NCBI GenBank assembly: GCA_025345505.1
Contig: JANVCC010000013.1
Span: forward strand, 461,215 to 525,214
Direction: 5' to 3'
DNA from: Todiramphus chloris collaris
Taxonomy: Eukaryota; Chordata; Aves; Coraciiformes; Alcedinidae
Length of the DNA stretch: 64,000 bases
Shown here in pieces: positions 12,701 through 26,597 of this stretch. A model generated the notes under the pieces. That model searched no databases. It saw only the letters and a program-made list of their open reading frames with translations, and was not told where the DNA came from. Every line of letters starts with the position of its first letter. Position 1 is the stretch's first letter. The position numbers and the translations under genes are program-made.

Positions 12701-15700
12701 ATGAACACTGTATTGTTGGGTAGTTCTGTGAAAGTCCCCTGGTCAAATAAAACCTGTTTCACTGCATTTTTTCCCTTGGCTTCTAGTTCTGTGTGACATA
12801 CTGTACACTCTTCTGCTGGGACATTCACATGCTTCCACTGTCATTCTTACGAGGTCTGATGTGAAAAATATTGTAATTTGGTTGTGAAAATAAGATTTAT
12901 ATAGAAGAAGGGTGCTAGTTTATAAGTACTTTTTTGCATTTGTAGGTAGACTAGGCCTTTGGATTTCTAAATTTCGTTGGTTTGTGATCATTTACAGTAA
13001 CTGGAGATCTGGCCTTTGTCTTTTGACTTTCACAGGTGTGCAATAAATAATATAGCATCTTTGAGAAAAATAAAGATCAAACTTCTAGTCTTCTTAGCTT
13101 ACTGGAAGTGATAATAATAAATCTTCAGTGACTTTTATAAGTTTTATAGTAAGATAGTAAAATCTTGTAGTTCCTTATAGGAAGGTGGGAAACAGTTTAA
13201 TGGAACTGGAAGATAAAGAACTGACTGGATGAGTGGACAGTTGCACAAACAATTATTATAGATATGGTACAAAATAAGGTATTTGTTTTTCAGGGTATTG
13301 AGATGTTCATCATGAACCACTTCCTATTAAGTAATAATAGATACTGTATACCCCAGAACTGCTGAAGAAGATGCCTGGTATGCCTTTTTTAGCCAATTTA
13401 CTGTTTGTGCTCTGGAAAATATTACTTGGAAAATCCAATCTCTAAACAATTTGAAAACACAAGAATATTGGAAAGGAAGCAGAGAAGCAGGTTGGTTCTA
13501 TGTGCTGAATATGTGCTAGAGTTTAATCATACTCCGAGGCTGTGCCTCTGATAACTGCAAGCAGCTGACTCTGGCTGCTCTTCTTTGAAAAGGGTCTTTA
13601 GTACTATAGCACCAGCAACAGAGTTGTTCACCATGATTGAAACAGCAATAGCAAAAATGTCACTAATGGTCACAAAGGAGACAAGGGCAGATCCTCTGTG
13701 CTGGTTGAGGAAAATGGAGGGGAAGTAAGTTTTCCATCACCTTTGCATATTTTGGTCAGAAAATATTAAGCGACATATCTCTAGCTTCATCTCCTGCACC
13801 GCCATTTTAAATTGTTATATTTGTTAAAACTAATTTCAGTATAATACTACATTGTCAATTGTAGTACACACCTAGGATTTAGTCAGGTTTTCCATTGTAA
13901 GGACCTATTTTCAGATGTCTAAACTAGAGCTTAGTGAGGAGGGAAAAAAAAAACTTTCTGGGGCATAAAGGAATAAAACTTGACTTACAAAACTTTTGGT
14001 CCAGGAAAGCCTATATTTTCCTGACTATTTCTTAAATGTAGAGACTGAAAACAATGAGATTAATGACTAGATATACAGTCAATTTATTATTCCACTATCT
14101 CAGTTGTGTTAATTCCTCCTGTCAAGCAAAAAAAATAGATTTTGGTATGATCAATAAGCATGGTTATTTGGCATATAAAGTATTTTTAATGTATTTGGGC
14201 TCAGTTTTTTGAGGTAATGGAATTTGGGTTTCCCAGAGAGCTGGACTGGGATCTGATCCAACACATTCAGATTCATTAGCCATGATTTTGTATCCCAAGG
14301 TAACTCTTTGGAAGAAAACAAATACATCTGGATTTCACATAGATTGTAGTGGAAGGCTGCAAGAGGAAATGCTGAAATAACCATTTCACTGCTAATGCAA
14401 TAGACCCAAAGCCTAACCAAAGTCAAACTGAGTCTAATGCAACTTGGGGAATTTAGGTAACTACCAGACTGTCCACAATATATTATAGTGAAGAGCTTAT
14501 TATTATTATTTAAAATAATGCCTCAGGTCATGAGATATTAAGAACTGTATAGCCTTTTTCAGACACAGAAGTTGTGTATATTTTCTTTTAAAATAGCTTG
14601 AGAAGTTGTCTCTTTCTTCTTTTCTTTATTTTTTCCTTTTTCACAGAACCACAGAGGAATGAAATGGAATAAAAGGTGCTTAATTCTTATCCAGAATTGC
14701 TCTATTTGAAAGTCAAAGTCTGCAAACAGTAACATCTCTGTGTGGGAAGGCCATGACATTGTCCAGACACATACAAAATACAAGCTTTTCAATGAATGAT
14801 TCATAACTATCCAAATCTATAATTTTTTCTGAGCAGACCTCAGATGAAAAATAAATATGTCTATTTCTCTTTAGTGCCATTTTGTAAATGTGTGGCCTCT
14901 AAAGTCTGTCTCCAAGGGATGCAGTTTGAAGTAATTATTCTTTAAATTAACAGTAGTAAAATAGTCTCAATTCTTAGGGGGTAAAAAAAAAGTATAAAAA
15001 AATCACTCTTTCACTGTATATTATTTATTGGCACACAGCTTTGGTAGTCAAAGTCTTCAATTGCCTTGGAGCAGAGGTAATATGGCCCATTTTTAATTTG
15101 GAGAATCTATAGCCAGCCTAGAGTCCATCAATAACAGCTGCTACGCAGGTGTTGTAGGCGAGGAGCCTTCTCAGAGTTAGCTGTCTCACTGCCACCTGTG
15201 TCCTACAGGACCAGGATTGATTTGGGCCTGATGGAGGAGATGCCTTTCTAAGACCTGGCAAAGCAGCACCCAGGCTCCCCAGGCCTGGCAAGAAAAGTGC
15301 TGTGGCCTCTAGGCATTTATACACGTGTCAATGTGTGAGATCCACAAGGTCTGCCGGCACACATTCTTGTATTTTGGATCTTTTCCCTCCAAAGGCAATA
15401 TAACCTAATTCCTCATCTTTGCCTGGCTGCAGTTCTGTCGTACAGCTGCACAGATAAAGAACGACACAACCTACTCAAGCAAACACAAGGTTAAACTCTC
15501 ATTATGGAGTTGGAAATGGCTCAGAAAAAAGAATATAAATTCTCTTAAAAACAACTAGATTTATCTATAAAAATCCCACTTTTGGCTGTGTACCTTTTAC
15601 TTAGAATATTTAAGAAATGCCTCAGCTGTTAGACTTGCAGAAACAGCTCATAGGGCAACAGGACCTTTCTGCTTAACAGACTTGAAACTTTGATTTCTAG

Positions 15701-16291
15701 ATGAAATGTTATCTTTGGGAGACAGAAACTTAGTGCCACACCTTCACCTTGCAACTTGCACAATCATTTTCTGATACCCTCTCTCCCTTTTTCACTGTGA
15801 CACATCTGTAACTGTGATACAACATCTGTGACTGATACCGCCTCTGCATCAGTGTCTACATCAACTGGTTATCATCATTGGAGATTAGCCAAGGCTGCAA
15901 TTGGATTGTTTGTGGTCTTGTTTTACATGAGTTCCAGTGAGGATGGACATTATTTTATCCCATTCATTATTATAATTTCATGAATCTTCATTAAATTAAT
16001 AGGCATAATACATTAATATTCCTCATTATAATATTAACAGTTAATATTATTACAATGCAAACACACCAAGTTTCACTACCTGTATCCATAATATTTAATA
16101 AAGCAAAATAAATTTCTGTTGCTTCCTTATCATTTGTAGTCTATTATTTACCATACTGGTTTGTTTATTGATTAAAAGAGACTCTTATTTCTCTTGAGTT
16201 CTTCTACCCAGTATTCAAAGTAAGTTCTTAATGCAGATAAGTAAATCTTGTCAAAAATAGCAATGAAATAAATTAAGGAGTCAAATCATAT
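9781..16291. other. Intergenic DNA, no gene seen
   Basis: Long AT-rich stretch. It holds A-runs (12451-12468, 13943-13952, 14984-14992) and a GC-richer patch at about 15115-15330 without recognisable coding content. Open frames 10895-11215 and 14151-14426 have no domain match that I recognise. No splice-bounded exon or RNA gene was found. Confidence 0.45.
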
Positions 16292-17096
16292 ATCATAGCA
16301 TTAGAGTGGTTTGGGTTTGAAGGGACGTTTAAAGATCATCTAGTCTGAACCCCCTGCCATGGGCAGGGACATATGAAACTAGACGAAGCAGCTCAAATAC
16401 CCATCCAACCTGACTTTAAACACTTTCCATGATGGGGCAACCACAACTTCTGTAGGGAACCTGTTCTCATCACCCTCATCAGAAAAAAAGAGTCTTCCTT
16501 ATGTCCAATCAAAACCTACCCTTTTCAGTTTTAAACTGTTGCCCCTTGTCCTGAACCTACAGGCCTTGGTAAAAAATATTACTCTGTTTTTTTTTTAATG
16601 TCTCCATATTAAAAGGCTTCTATAGGATGTCCTCAGAGATTTCTCCAAGCTGAACAACCCCAACTCTCTCAGTCTTTCTTCACAGGAGAGCAGTTACAGC
16701 CCTCTGATCATTTTTGTGACCCTTCTCTGGACCTGTTCCAACAAGTCCAGGTCTTTCCTGTGGTGAGGACACTCCAGAGCTAAACACAATACTCCAGGTG
16801 GGGTCTCAAGAGAGTGGAGTAGAGGGAAAGAATCACTTCCCTTGACCTGTTGTCCATCCTTCTTTTGATGCAGCCCAGGATGCAGGTGGGTCTCTGGGCT
16901 ACAAGCATGCATTGCCAGCTCATGTCAATTTTTCATCCGTCAGTACCCTCAAGTCCTTCACTGCCAGGCTGCTCTCAATTCCTTCATCCTCCAGTCTGTA
17001 TTGATACTGGGAATTGTCTTAAACAAGGTGCAGGATCTTCAGTTTGGCCTCATTGTAACTCATGAGGTTCTTAAGGGCACACTCCTCAATCCTCCT
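16292..17096 (-). mobile_element. CR1 fragment, minus strand
   Basis: Read on the minus strand it carries the RT thumb and ORF2 tail of CR1 in broken frames: KLKILHLV near 17040, SQYQYRLEDEGIESSLAVKD near 16990, then LLEQVQRRVTKMIRGL near 16700-16745. The CR1 3' end (complement of TCATAGCATTAGAGTGGTTTGG) lies at 16292. It is 5' truncated and interrupted by stops. Confidence 0.9.
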
Positions 17097-18374
17097 AACA
17101 TGATACTCCTTTACTTTATTGCTTCTTATTTGAGTTGTAGAGGCTTCACTGATCATCCCAGGTACAGTATTTATTAGCACTTTTAAAGCAGAATCATGAT
17201 TCTATTCCCTCATCCTATGCTCTGATTTCACTGGCATCAGACTGTGCTGAAGCACATAAAACAGCAGGGAAAGACAATCTGTAAATGTATCAATTATCAC
17301 AACTGCAGCATTTCTCTTTTGACTATGACTTTTCCTCGGACACAAGAGGTTACTAATTTGCTCCAGTACTGTCATGAGCAATTGTAGCCTTCTTTAGGTA
17401 GCACATAATGTCCTTTATCAAAAGTCCCTCTGCATGCCCAGGAGCTCCCTTTTGTTTGGGTCAAAGCCAACTCTCACTCTCCAGGCCAAGGCACAGGCTT
17501 TCAGAGCTCCCTGGTTCCCTGCAGCAACTCTTCTCCAGCAGCAACACTATCTTCCAAACAGAGGAAAGACAGAAGAAGGGAGAACAAGTGTTTTCTACAA
17601 GGCAATCCTTTAGCCATTCTCCGTACACTTCCAGAATAAGGGTCCCTCTTTTTATTTTGCTTTGGAGAGGTAAAGAAAAGAGGAAAAAATTATGCTCATG
17701 CTCCTTGCCTAAAAGCACATTAAGAATTATTAAGATGATTTAAAATCCACAGAAATGTATGTGAATCTGCAATTGACTGCATTTTTAGAGGTATCAAAAA
17801 ACTTATTTTTCTTGCCAGTTACATTTCTTTGTAAAAACCAAAGGCACAAATTGCACGTACAATTTTTGATGTGCCCTTCAGCAAAGGAATATCCACAAAT
17901 AGCTGCTTTAGGCATCTCTGGTGGCAGCTGTAGGTTGGTTTCATGGCAAAAAAAGTTTCCTTCTGTTATTTCATATTGCAGAAACAGGACATTCTGCAGA
18001 TAGATAAATCTCCCATAAGTTTTTCATTACTTCTTTTGCCTTCTGTGGCATGTATTCAGACATATGCTAGAGAAATTAATGTAATTTTTTTGTTGCTTGA
18101 CAGTATCCACAATTGAGTTAATTTTTTGGCTCTGATTCTTTAATAGCTCTGAATACGACTTTAAAAATGCATGATAGTCTTAATAATATATTAGCACTTT
18201 GCACATGTGAATGGAAAGAACTTGCTGGGTCCTAGAGTCTGTTTCTCTGACTTTATGGTCAGATACGTCATATATATAAATTTTAAAAAAATAAAAATTA
18301 AAAAAAATCTAAATTTATATTGGAAGTACTTATAGGTCTCAGTACTGTGGAAAGACTTTTCCAGAAGCTACCTT
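17097..18374. other. Intergenic DNA, nothing recognised
   Basis: Mixed AT-rich sequence. A somewhat GC-richer interval at 17420-17580 has open frames on both strands without a recognisable product. Confidence 0.4.
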
Positions 18375-18725
18375 CTTGAAGTCATCTTGTAACCAATTGG
18401 TCCTGGGACATCACTGGCTCTTCTAAAATCCTTTTTTTTTCTGCAACTACTGGTCTTCTGTGTAGGACCATCAACTCCCCAATGCTGTGATTGCTGTATC
18501 CAAGATTAACATTGGTGGTTATGTTGTCAAGTAAGTCTTCTCGGTTCGTGAGCAGTAAACCAAGCAATGCATAGTTCCTTGTCAGCACATCCAGCATCTG
18601 TAGCAGGAAGCAGTCCTCAACACATTCTGGAAACCTGATGGATGACCTGTGCGCCACTGTGTTGTTTTCCCAACAAATGTCTGAGTAACTGAAGTCACCC
18701 ATGAGGACCGGGTTCTGTCAGCTCA
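18375..18725 (-). mobile_element. CR1-like LINE endonuclease fragment, minus strand
   Basis: The minus-strand frame 18702-18382 reads MGDFSYSDICWENNT, then FPECVEDCFLLQ, LLTNREDLLDNI and LGYSNHSIGELMV. This is the CR1-clade endonuclease segment (usual form MGDFNYPDICW..., LLxTNREGL, LGHSDHEMIEF). The catalytic Asp of the SDH motif is replaced by Asn (SNHS). About 105 codons remain open, but no RT part or 3' end is nearby. Confidence 0.82.
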
Positions 18726-19991
18726 AGCCTTTCTTGAGCAGCCCATACAAGGTTTCATCCGCCTGATCTTGTACAAAAATATTTTCATTTAAATACTTCA
18801 ATTACACTTTACCTAAAGAAAATTTTACTCAGATATAAGCATTTCCAGCTCTGAATAAATATTAAAATTACCTATCTCCCACTTTCATTATGCTCAGATA
18901 TCTTGCAGAAAAACAGAAAATAGTGGCTTGTGCAACTTGTGTTTTTCTACAATTGCACAGAAATTCTGTGTATGTCTAACTGCTATATGAAATATCGGTG
19001 TAAAGTTGAGCTGTTTGATGCTTTGATTCTAGAGTTACTCATCATTTTATGTATCTTTTTAAGAGCTTAATGAAAACTGTGGTGTAGAAATAATGAAACG
19101 CAGGAATTTAAATTAAAAAAACAACCAAAACCCTAGAGAACAGCATAGAGACACTATCCATAAATTCAAATAATGAATGTGAACAGTGTATCTAGTTATT
19201 TAATAACACAGAATGCTTTAATTCTCTTTAGGTAATCAGTCTTGACTAGGTAATCTACTTGATTATCATAAAATCTTTTATTGTACAACAGCATTCAGCA
19301 GTTTGGGACAATGGGTTTCCTTTTAAGAAGAAAATTGCAGATGTGTTAAAACAACAGTCATTCATTTCTCCTTTTTCACTCTAAAGGATCTCAAAGCTAT
19401 TTATAAATATTGTGTATGGAGAAAATACTTCATCATTAATTCATATCCTTCTGGGAATAAGAGAGGGTAGGAGCATTGTAAAACAGGTTAAGACTTGAAA
19501 CAAAACAAGACAGCTGAGTTTAGATGAGGAACCAGGGAAGAATGAAAAGAGTGCTGGCAAAATTACCAGGACTAACACAAATCTCTTCCAAAAGGGGATT
19601 ATAGCGTGCTCTTGTCGTGTGCAAGTGAATTGTTGAAGCATACTGACCTTGTTTTCCTGCACTTTGGTTTCACCACTTGGTGAAACACCAGCCCAGATTC
19701 TGGTTTAAGGGACTGTGGAAAAACTTAAATGATTTGTCTGATAAAGCCACTGTTCATATATATTTCCATGCACTGTTATCATTCAAGATTCAAAAAGGGA
19801 AAACCACACAGCTTCTGAATAAAGCATTAAATTCACAAGACACTTTAAGAATATTAAGAAATACAGTCAACATTATGCATACTTGTCACTAGAACCTATT
19901 GGGCTAATTAAATATTTCTGTATATTTTTGCTGTTGCATAATTGTCTGCAAGTGACCAACAACATCTTTACAGTGTCATATATAGATGTTG

Positions 19992-20022
<31 letters not shown>

Positions 20023-23000
20023 CTCTCCTTCCCTGCCCTTCATCTGGAATTGTTGAGTCCATGGTTGCAACACAAAGTACTATATCGCCCGGGCTCTCCT
20101 GAGCTTTAGGAAAATGGCAGCCTCTCAACCTTGTTCAGACTTCATCACTACATTAGCAATTCTTTCCTGGGTGAAAGGGTAACTGTTTACTTAGTCCATC
20201 ATTACATCACCAACTGCAGCACCAGAAATTCAGAAATCACACATCCTGGTTATGTTTGCATTAACCAAGTTAGTTCATGCCCTCCAGACTTGTTCTCTCA
20301 GCATTTAGTTCATGCTGAGCACCTTGAGCTGCCCTCAACCAAACCTGCTTCTGAATAACCAAAAGAAAAGAAATAGAAAAATAAATTTTCTGTTGGATAG
20401 CTCAGCATTTAGCTGGTGTCTAGATACTTCTGAACTAATATCTCTAAGAGAAAAGTGCATTTTACTGAGGCTCATTTTTAATTAGCATTACAAAAAGCAA
20501 TTCTGTAACTGGCAGAAGAATTGACAGCATAAGACGGCAATCCTTAACAAGTCTTTTTTCCACATAGCCTGAGGCCACTAAGTGAACATGGCAGAAGTTG
20601 TAAGCATGTTGTAGCTCTGAAATCATAATGTTTGGCATTGATTTAGAAATGTCTACCACACACTAAAGGATATAAGGTTTTGTTACTTGTAAGCAGTATA
20701 TTCCCCTATATTGTAATCATAATGGATTAAGTCATGCTTTTGATTTTAAAGGGTACATCTACTCTTTTGAAACAATACCACCTGTACTTTCATGTACCTG
20801 GCACATTTGCTTGTGTGATGCAGTTAGAGGAGCTGGCTGGCATGCACAAGGCATCACTTCCAGGTGAAATTAAACTGAAAGATGAACTGCAGGACCACAC
20901 CTAATGTACTTTAGCAGCTCCAGCATTCAGCCTCAGGGACCAGTTTGAAGTTAGTCTGAAATAAAAAAAAAAAACCAAACAAACCTCAAGTGTGTTATGA
21001 GGTTGTAGCATCAACTACCTCATGTTGTAGATTCAGCAAGCACTGTATGCATTAGTCCCTGCTCCTTGCTAATGTAGACAGAGCCTATAAGATTTTATAT
21101 TTGGGGGCATTGACCAAATTTCACCCTTTAATGATGCAAAGATACTTTTCATACAGAAGCATGTACATGATATAGTTAAAATCTGTATTTCCACACAAGG
21201 TCATGAAAGTTGTATGTAATTTTTTGTCTCGTAAAATGGCCTTACACCATGATATATTCTACTGCCTTGTCATCCCATATGACTGTTTTATAGAACACAA
21301 TTCATGTCCTATTATTTCCTATTTTAGGTTCCCTTCTGCATCTATCTTCTACCTCTTTCAGTATTCCTCATAGTATTTCTAGAATTACAAACAAAAACAA
21401 CTACAAAGCAACTAGTATATTACTTTCATCAGTAAGGAAGCATGTGAAATTTGGTACATTACTTCCTAAATAAGTTGAGATGAATGTTCTGCAAGTCCTT
21501 TGGCACCACCAATTGACAGAGCCGAAAGTTTAGGGTGACATAATACATTTTTCCATGTAAAAGGACGAAAAAAAATACAAAGGAATCTAGATTTCATCCA
21601 TGTTGTCACAAAGTCTGGTAAATGCATTAGCTAAGGGCAGTGATTAATTCAACACTCATGTAAATGAAATGTGCTGTCAAAGTCATTTTTAGTCATAGTC
21701 TAAGTATAACTACATCATCAGATGTTAGTAACGTCACTTCCTAACTTCGGTTATATCTCATCCATATGCTTACTAGTATATTAACTACTCTGCATTATCA
21801 CAATACATCTTTTAATGCAAATGTATCAGTGCTTTTTACAATATCACCAGAACATTTTCCAGTAGCATGGTACTTCTCTTCAGATATGATCTCCTCATTA
21901 AATAATTCCTGACTTGCTGCCACATATACCCCTAAGTCATATATGCATTTTTCTTAATAGGTGAACATAAATTCTACCATGAGAGAAGTAAAATATGCCT
22001 AATAGGGAGGAAAACACATACCTTGATGGGATTGAGGCAGGAAAAAGAAATGTTGCTCAATTAGTGCCCTTTCTCCCCTGCCTCTCATTTACCTCTGCTC
22101 TTTTTTCATATAATTATATGACAGCATTTCTAAACAATGCATATTGTACCAGCATATAGGAGGAACAAAATAATGAACTCCATTTTCATGATACTTAAAA
22201 ACAAGAGCTCAAAAAAGAGAACCAGTGTCATAGAACATGGAATAGGAGCCATTCCAGGTCTAACTTTCTTGAAAATAGGGAAAAGACAGTACACTCAAGT
22301 AAGGTTATACTTGTGAGGCACAGAGGCCTCATTGTGTTATTTGTCTCCATGAGCTTGGCTGAGACACTAGTGACCACCTCCCTCCACCTTGCGCCCATTG
22401 CTAGTCTTCAAGAATCCTTGCAGAATTTGATTGTTAGGCTGTAAAGACATTTTGAAAACTTTCAATTCAGAGAGCAGCTGTTCCCAAACTATAGGATAGC
22501 TCTCTGTATGATTGGTTCAAGTAAGAACACTGCTAATAAGCACTTAAACATCAAGAACAACCTTGTAATTTAATATATTCCACTTACTTGGCTGCTAAGA
22601 ACGCCTCTGGAGGTCAACATTTTCCTTGGGGTTAAAAAACCCCAAAACAAACAACAAAACAACACAGGGATCCTAGAGCTACAGTTCAATAGTGTAAATA
22701 AATAGCAAAGCACCTGGCAAAACATTGGCTGGTATATTGGAACATGGTAAGTGTGGGGGGAATTATTATCTTCTCACCAAGCCTTATTATAAACAAGACA
22801 ATATTTAAATCAATTGATCTGTTTATATAATTTCCCAGCTAACTAGATCGTTGGCTGAGATTTCTGTGTGAATTTTGCTTCATAGCATTGTTGCTGTGAT
22901 AGAAGTTGCTGCTTCTAAAAGGAGAAGAACCAGCATATGCAAGGATGTAAACAGCATGGCAGAGAAACCAAAGGCTTGGTTTGCAACAACATAAAGCTTG

Positions 23001-24439
23001 TTTGCCACATTAATACCAACTGGAGGTGCAAGAGCTCCTGACCTCTGACAATTGAACTGTTTATTCAGTCAGGTGCCTAAAAAGAATCAGACATTAAAAT
23101 CTGCAAGTATTTAAATTTGAGTGTTATTCGGGGTCTCTAATAACAACCCACCAGATATCTGCAGTCATGTGAAATGGATCAGCCGTGTCAGACAGACTGT
23201 AAAGGCTCACTGGCGTTGGTCAGCATTTCTATTTGTGCACTCAGATTTGCCTAAAGAATATACTGCATGAAACTTGCAAAAAGAAATGCTGGTTAGAGGA
23301 GTTGAAGCCTGGAGGAAAGCCAAGGAATTATTTTATCCTCAAAAAGTTAGATTCCTAAGTCGCAAAATCTGGACAAATACGGATTAGTATAAGAACAGGA
23401 TTAGCATAAGAAATACGGAGTCCCTTTGTGAGATGTCCTTACACCAGCACAATACATAAAGCTGTAACTGTGTTCACTATTTATATCTGCAGATGGTTGA
23501 AAGGCAGAAAGGTTATGTCAATTTCTCTATTTACACATATATGTCTAGTACTTACATTGAAAATAAATGGAGGATTTAGACTTATAAAGCCTGAAAAAAA
23601 TTGCATTCCACAAAAAGATCTTATTAACAAAGTCCTAGGCCCTCAGAGTTTAGGTATTCAGCACTACTGACTGCATCTTCTAAAACCTAAGGCAGAAGTA
23701 CTCTCTATAAAGTTAATATATCCTGGGTTTGAGCAGCCTTTTTAAGCTATGGCCAAGGTAATTTAAAAAAGATAAGTAATGTAACATGGTATGTAGTTCA
23801 CATAAAGTCACACACTCACAGTTATAGGAGCTCTTGAAAGAAAAGGTTCACTATGATTTTTCTACACTAGATTATTAAAAGTCATATATTAATAGAAAAG
23901 AAAGAGCAAGAAAGAAATGAAAAAATTGTATGAAGCAAGTATTTGTTCTATTTGTTCTAATCTGCAGAAGCAATCATGGGGAAGGGGTAGATTTTATGAA
24001 TGGAGAACAAAATATACACTGTTTTATTAGTGAACATTTCATATTGGCATGAGAAATATGGCATAATTGTTTTCTCATATGCTCAAGAACAAGCCACAAT
24101 TGACTTGACTGAAAAATGTCCAGTAAGTTGGAAGAACAAAATGAAAACTATTTCAGAAGAGCAACAGTAGCTTTCATTTGCTCCCTGACTAGACAACACC
24201 TTACTTAGTATTTAGGCATTATTATATTAGCCTGCCAAGGACTACTGGTCCAAGAAGGTAATTCCTTCCTTACTGCCAGTTTGACTTTACCCCTGTACTG
24301 AATCAGTGGGTTTTATTTTACAATGAACAGGAATTCTGCAAAAATGCTTAAAGGCACTGGTTCCTGGTGTGTACTTCAGTCTAGACTGTCTTGTCTACAC
24401 TGAACTGCTAGAACATGTTGGGTAACAGCCTTTTGAGAG
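18726..24439. other. Intergenic DNA with a CA/TA microsatellite
   Basis: AT-rich sequence. A (CA)n-(TA)n microsatellite lies at about 19992-20022 and A-runs near 20962 and 22640. I see no gene, exon or nameable repeat in the rest. Confidence 0.45.
19992..20022. repeat. (CA)n(TA)n microsatellite
   Basis: About eleven CA units followed directly by TA units. The Cys-Val run in the minus-strand frame over it is a product of the repeat and not a protein. Confidence 0.9.
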
Positions 24440-25010
24440 GCCCACAGAGTTGTAGGTCAATAGGGACCATTACATCATCTAATATGACCTGCAAGATATC
24501 AAAAGACCTTACATTTGAAACACTTATTTCTGTTACTAAGCCATGTAATCCAGTTGGCTAAAACTGTTCCTCCTGAAAGGCATCCAAACTTGAGCTGAAA
24601 ACATTAAGAGAGGAGACTATGCCTTCTTCAATAGTTTGTTCCAATCTGAGATCAAAAATTGTGGATTATTTCCTTTTTGCAGGTGTTTATCCATATTCTG
24701 CTGCCAGACACTTGTATTTGCTAAGGCTTTCCCCATTTCCCCTCCTGAGAAATCTGCATATTCGTGAGGAACCACATCTTGGTGCAGTCATTAATCAGGT
24801 CTTTATAAGCCTTCCACTGCAAATTATGTTCTGTGGTCCTAAAATTATTTTTCTGTATCTCTTCCACTGTTTCAAAAGTCCTTTTGAGAAAGTAGATAAC
24901 AGAACAGCTTTCTAGCAGTAGCACCTTTTAACTATGCCAAGTTAAAAGGACACTATCACTATTCCCTTTCCACAGCCTGTCTTTCCAGGATACATGCCCT
25001 GCTTGATAGA
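24440..25010 (-). mobile_element. Old CR1-like LINE remnant, minus strand (tentative)
   Basis: The sequence from 24450 (GTAGGTCAATAGGGACCATTACATCATCTAAT-like) through the AAAGGCATCCAAACTTGAGCTGAAAACAT part near 24580 and TAGTTTGTTCCAATCTGAG near 24632 follows the wording of the minus strand of ancient amniote CR1 3' regions as I remember them. It is far more diverged than the other CR1 copies. The limits are approximate, and the open frame at 24619-24915 across it is not a gene. Confidence 0.45.
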
Positions 25011-26360
25011 TTGCCTTTCGCAGTCCAGCATGTGAATGCCCTGCCTTTGTTGAAAGGATCCAGTTTATCAAGCAATTCAAATTCTAGTGTAGACCTGTCT
25101 TGTCTCGATCATTAGTCTTTTTCAGTCCTTGGAGCAAATGCGTTCAGCAGCAACTTTTTGCTCCAAGTCATATGCACAATGTCAATTGTGCTACAACTAG
25201 GGCAGATATTTATAAACACAAGTCTTAGAATAACATTTCCTCACCAATGACTGCTTTATTCATAATATGCCAGTTAGTCTATTCTTAACCCATTTAATAC
25301 ATGCTTTGCTGGTATTGTGGAGTATTTACTTTTTGAATTAGAATTCTTTCTATGTTATACAAAACGCTTTCAAAGCCATAGGTAGATTGCAATCCTGCAA
25401 TTACCATCACCTCCCAAACTAGTAATCACAGAGGAAAGCATCAGGTTTGTTTGACAGGTGATGTTAGTGTAGCTAGCCTAGGCATTTTAAACATCACCAC
25501 CACATTACCACTCTCCTACTCTTTTGAAACTTCCCTGGTATTACCAGTGTTTATTTTAAAAGCATGGTATTAGGGCAAAGATTTTCTTTGCCACCTATTC
25601 AAGTACATAGTCAATACAGCATTCAGTTCAAGACCAACAAAATGCATGTCTGTGAATAATTATCTCATCTAGTTTGGGTAGTAATTAAGCTGCCCACTTT
25701 GTAAAAATGTCATAGATGAGCCATGCTTGAGAGATGTTGGTCCTCCTGCATCTCACAGTTTCTGTGTGTGCTCAGAAAACAGCACTTTCCACCACCACCT
25801 GCATCACACATGGATCAGTTCATCAGTTGCAGTGCAGAGAATTAGAGAACATGCCTTCTGGATGCCTAGGCCCACAAGAAGGATGAAGCCCAGAATATAC
25901 CACTAATAAGGAAATGGTAATTGAAGCAAAGACTAATATTTGCTCTCTGAGCTGGATGCCAATCACTCACATGGTGCCTGCAGTGAGCACACACCCTCAA
26001 CAAGCAGAGCACAGAGCAAATCTTCAAGTTTCTCTGGGTCTGTCTTCTTATTCCACAGGCTCAGACTGCAAGAAAGACAAAAAGACTCCCGTCACAGAAC
26101 AACTCCTTTACCCTGGTTCTGCTTCAGGAACAGGGCTGGTGTCAGTGAAGCTGACTGGACCCAGCAGGTAGGAATAAACCTTTACCCACAGCTGCGGTAG
26201 GTTAGTCACCCTTTCTTCTCCAAAGCACCTACAACCAGGGCTATAAGTGCTAGGGCTATAGGGGATACTGTAGCTATAGGGCTCCTAGGTCTATTGGTGT
26301 TGCTCCACACACAGAGGTTTGGGCTGTTAAACTTCCCCCTCCCACGCTTATCAGATACCC
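25011..26360. other. Intergenic DNA, nothing recognised
   Basis: Unique-looking sequence. The paired open frames at 25914-26200 are unrelated to any domain that I know and have no splice context. Confidence 0.4.
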
Positions 26361-26597
26361 TGTGCCAAGGAGAAGGTTTAGATGGGGTATTAGAAAAAAT
26401 TTCTTCACCAAAAGGGGTGTAAAGCATTGGAACAGGCTGCCCAGGGAAGCACTTGAGTCACCATCCCTGAAAGTATTTAAAAGACATTTAGATGTGGTGC
26501 TTAAGGACATGGTTTAGTGGTGGACTTGGCAGTGGGGGATTAACAACTGGACTTGATGATCTTAAAGGCCTTTTCCAACCTAAATGATTCTATGATA
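26361..26597 (+). mobile_element. CR1 3' fragment, third subfamily
   Basis: Starts in the ORF2 tail ([18 protein letters not shown]-like, then [30 protein letters not shown]) and ends with GACTTGATGATCTTAAAGG and CCTAAATGATTCTATGATA. The 3' end is the one seen in the short piece at 4728-4818. It is strongly 5' truncated. Confidence 0.85.

Noticed and set aside
24619-24915. 98-codon frame as a small gene
   Set aside because: It overlaps the old CR1-like remnant and has no conserved motif or splice context.
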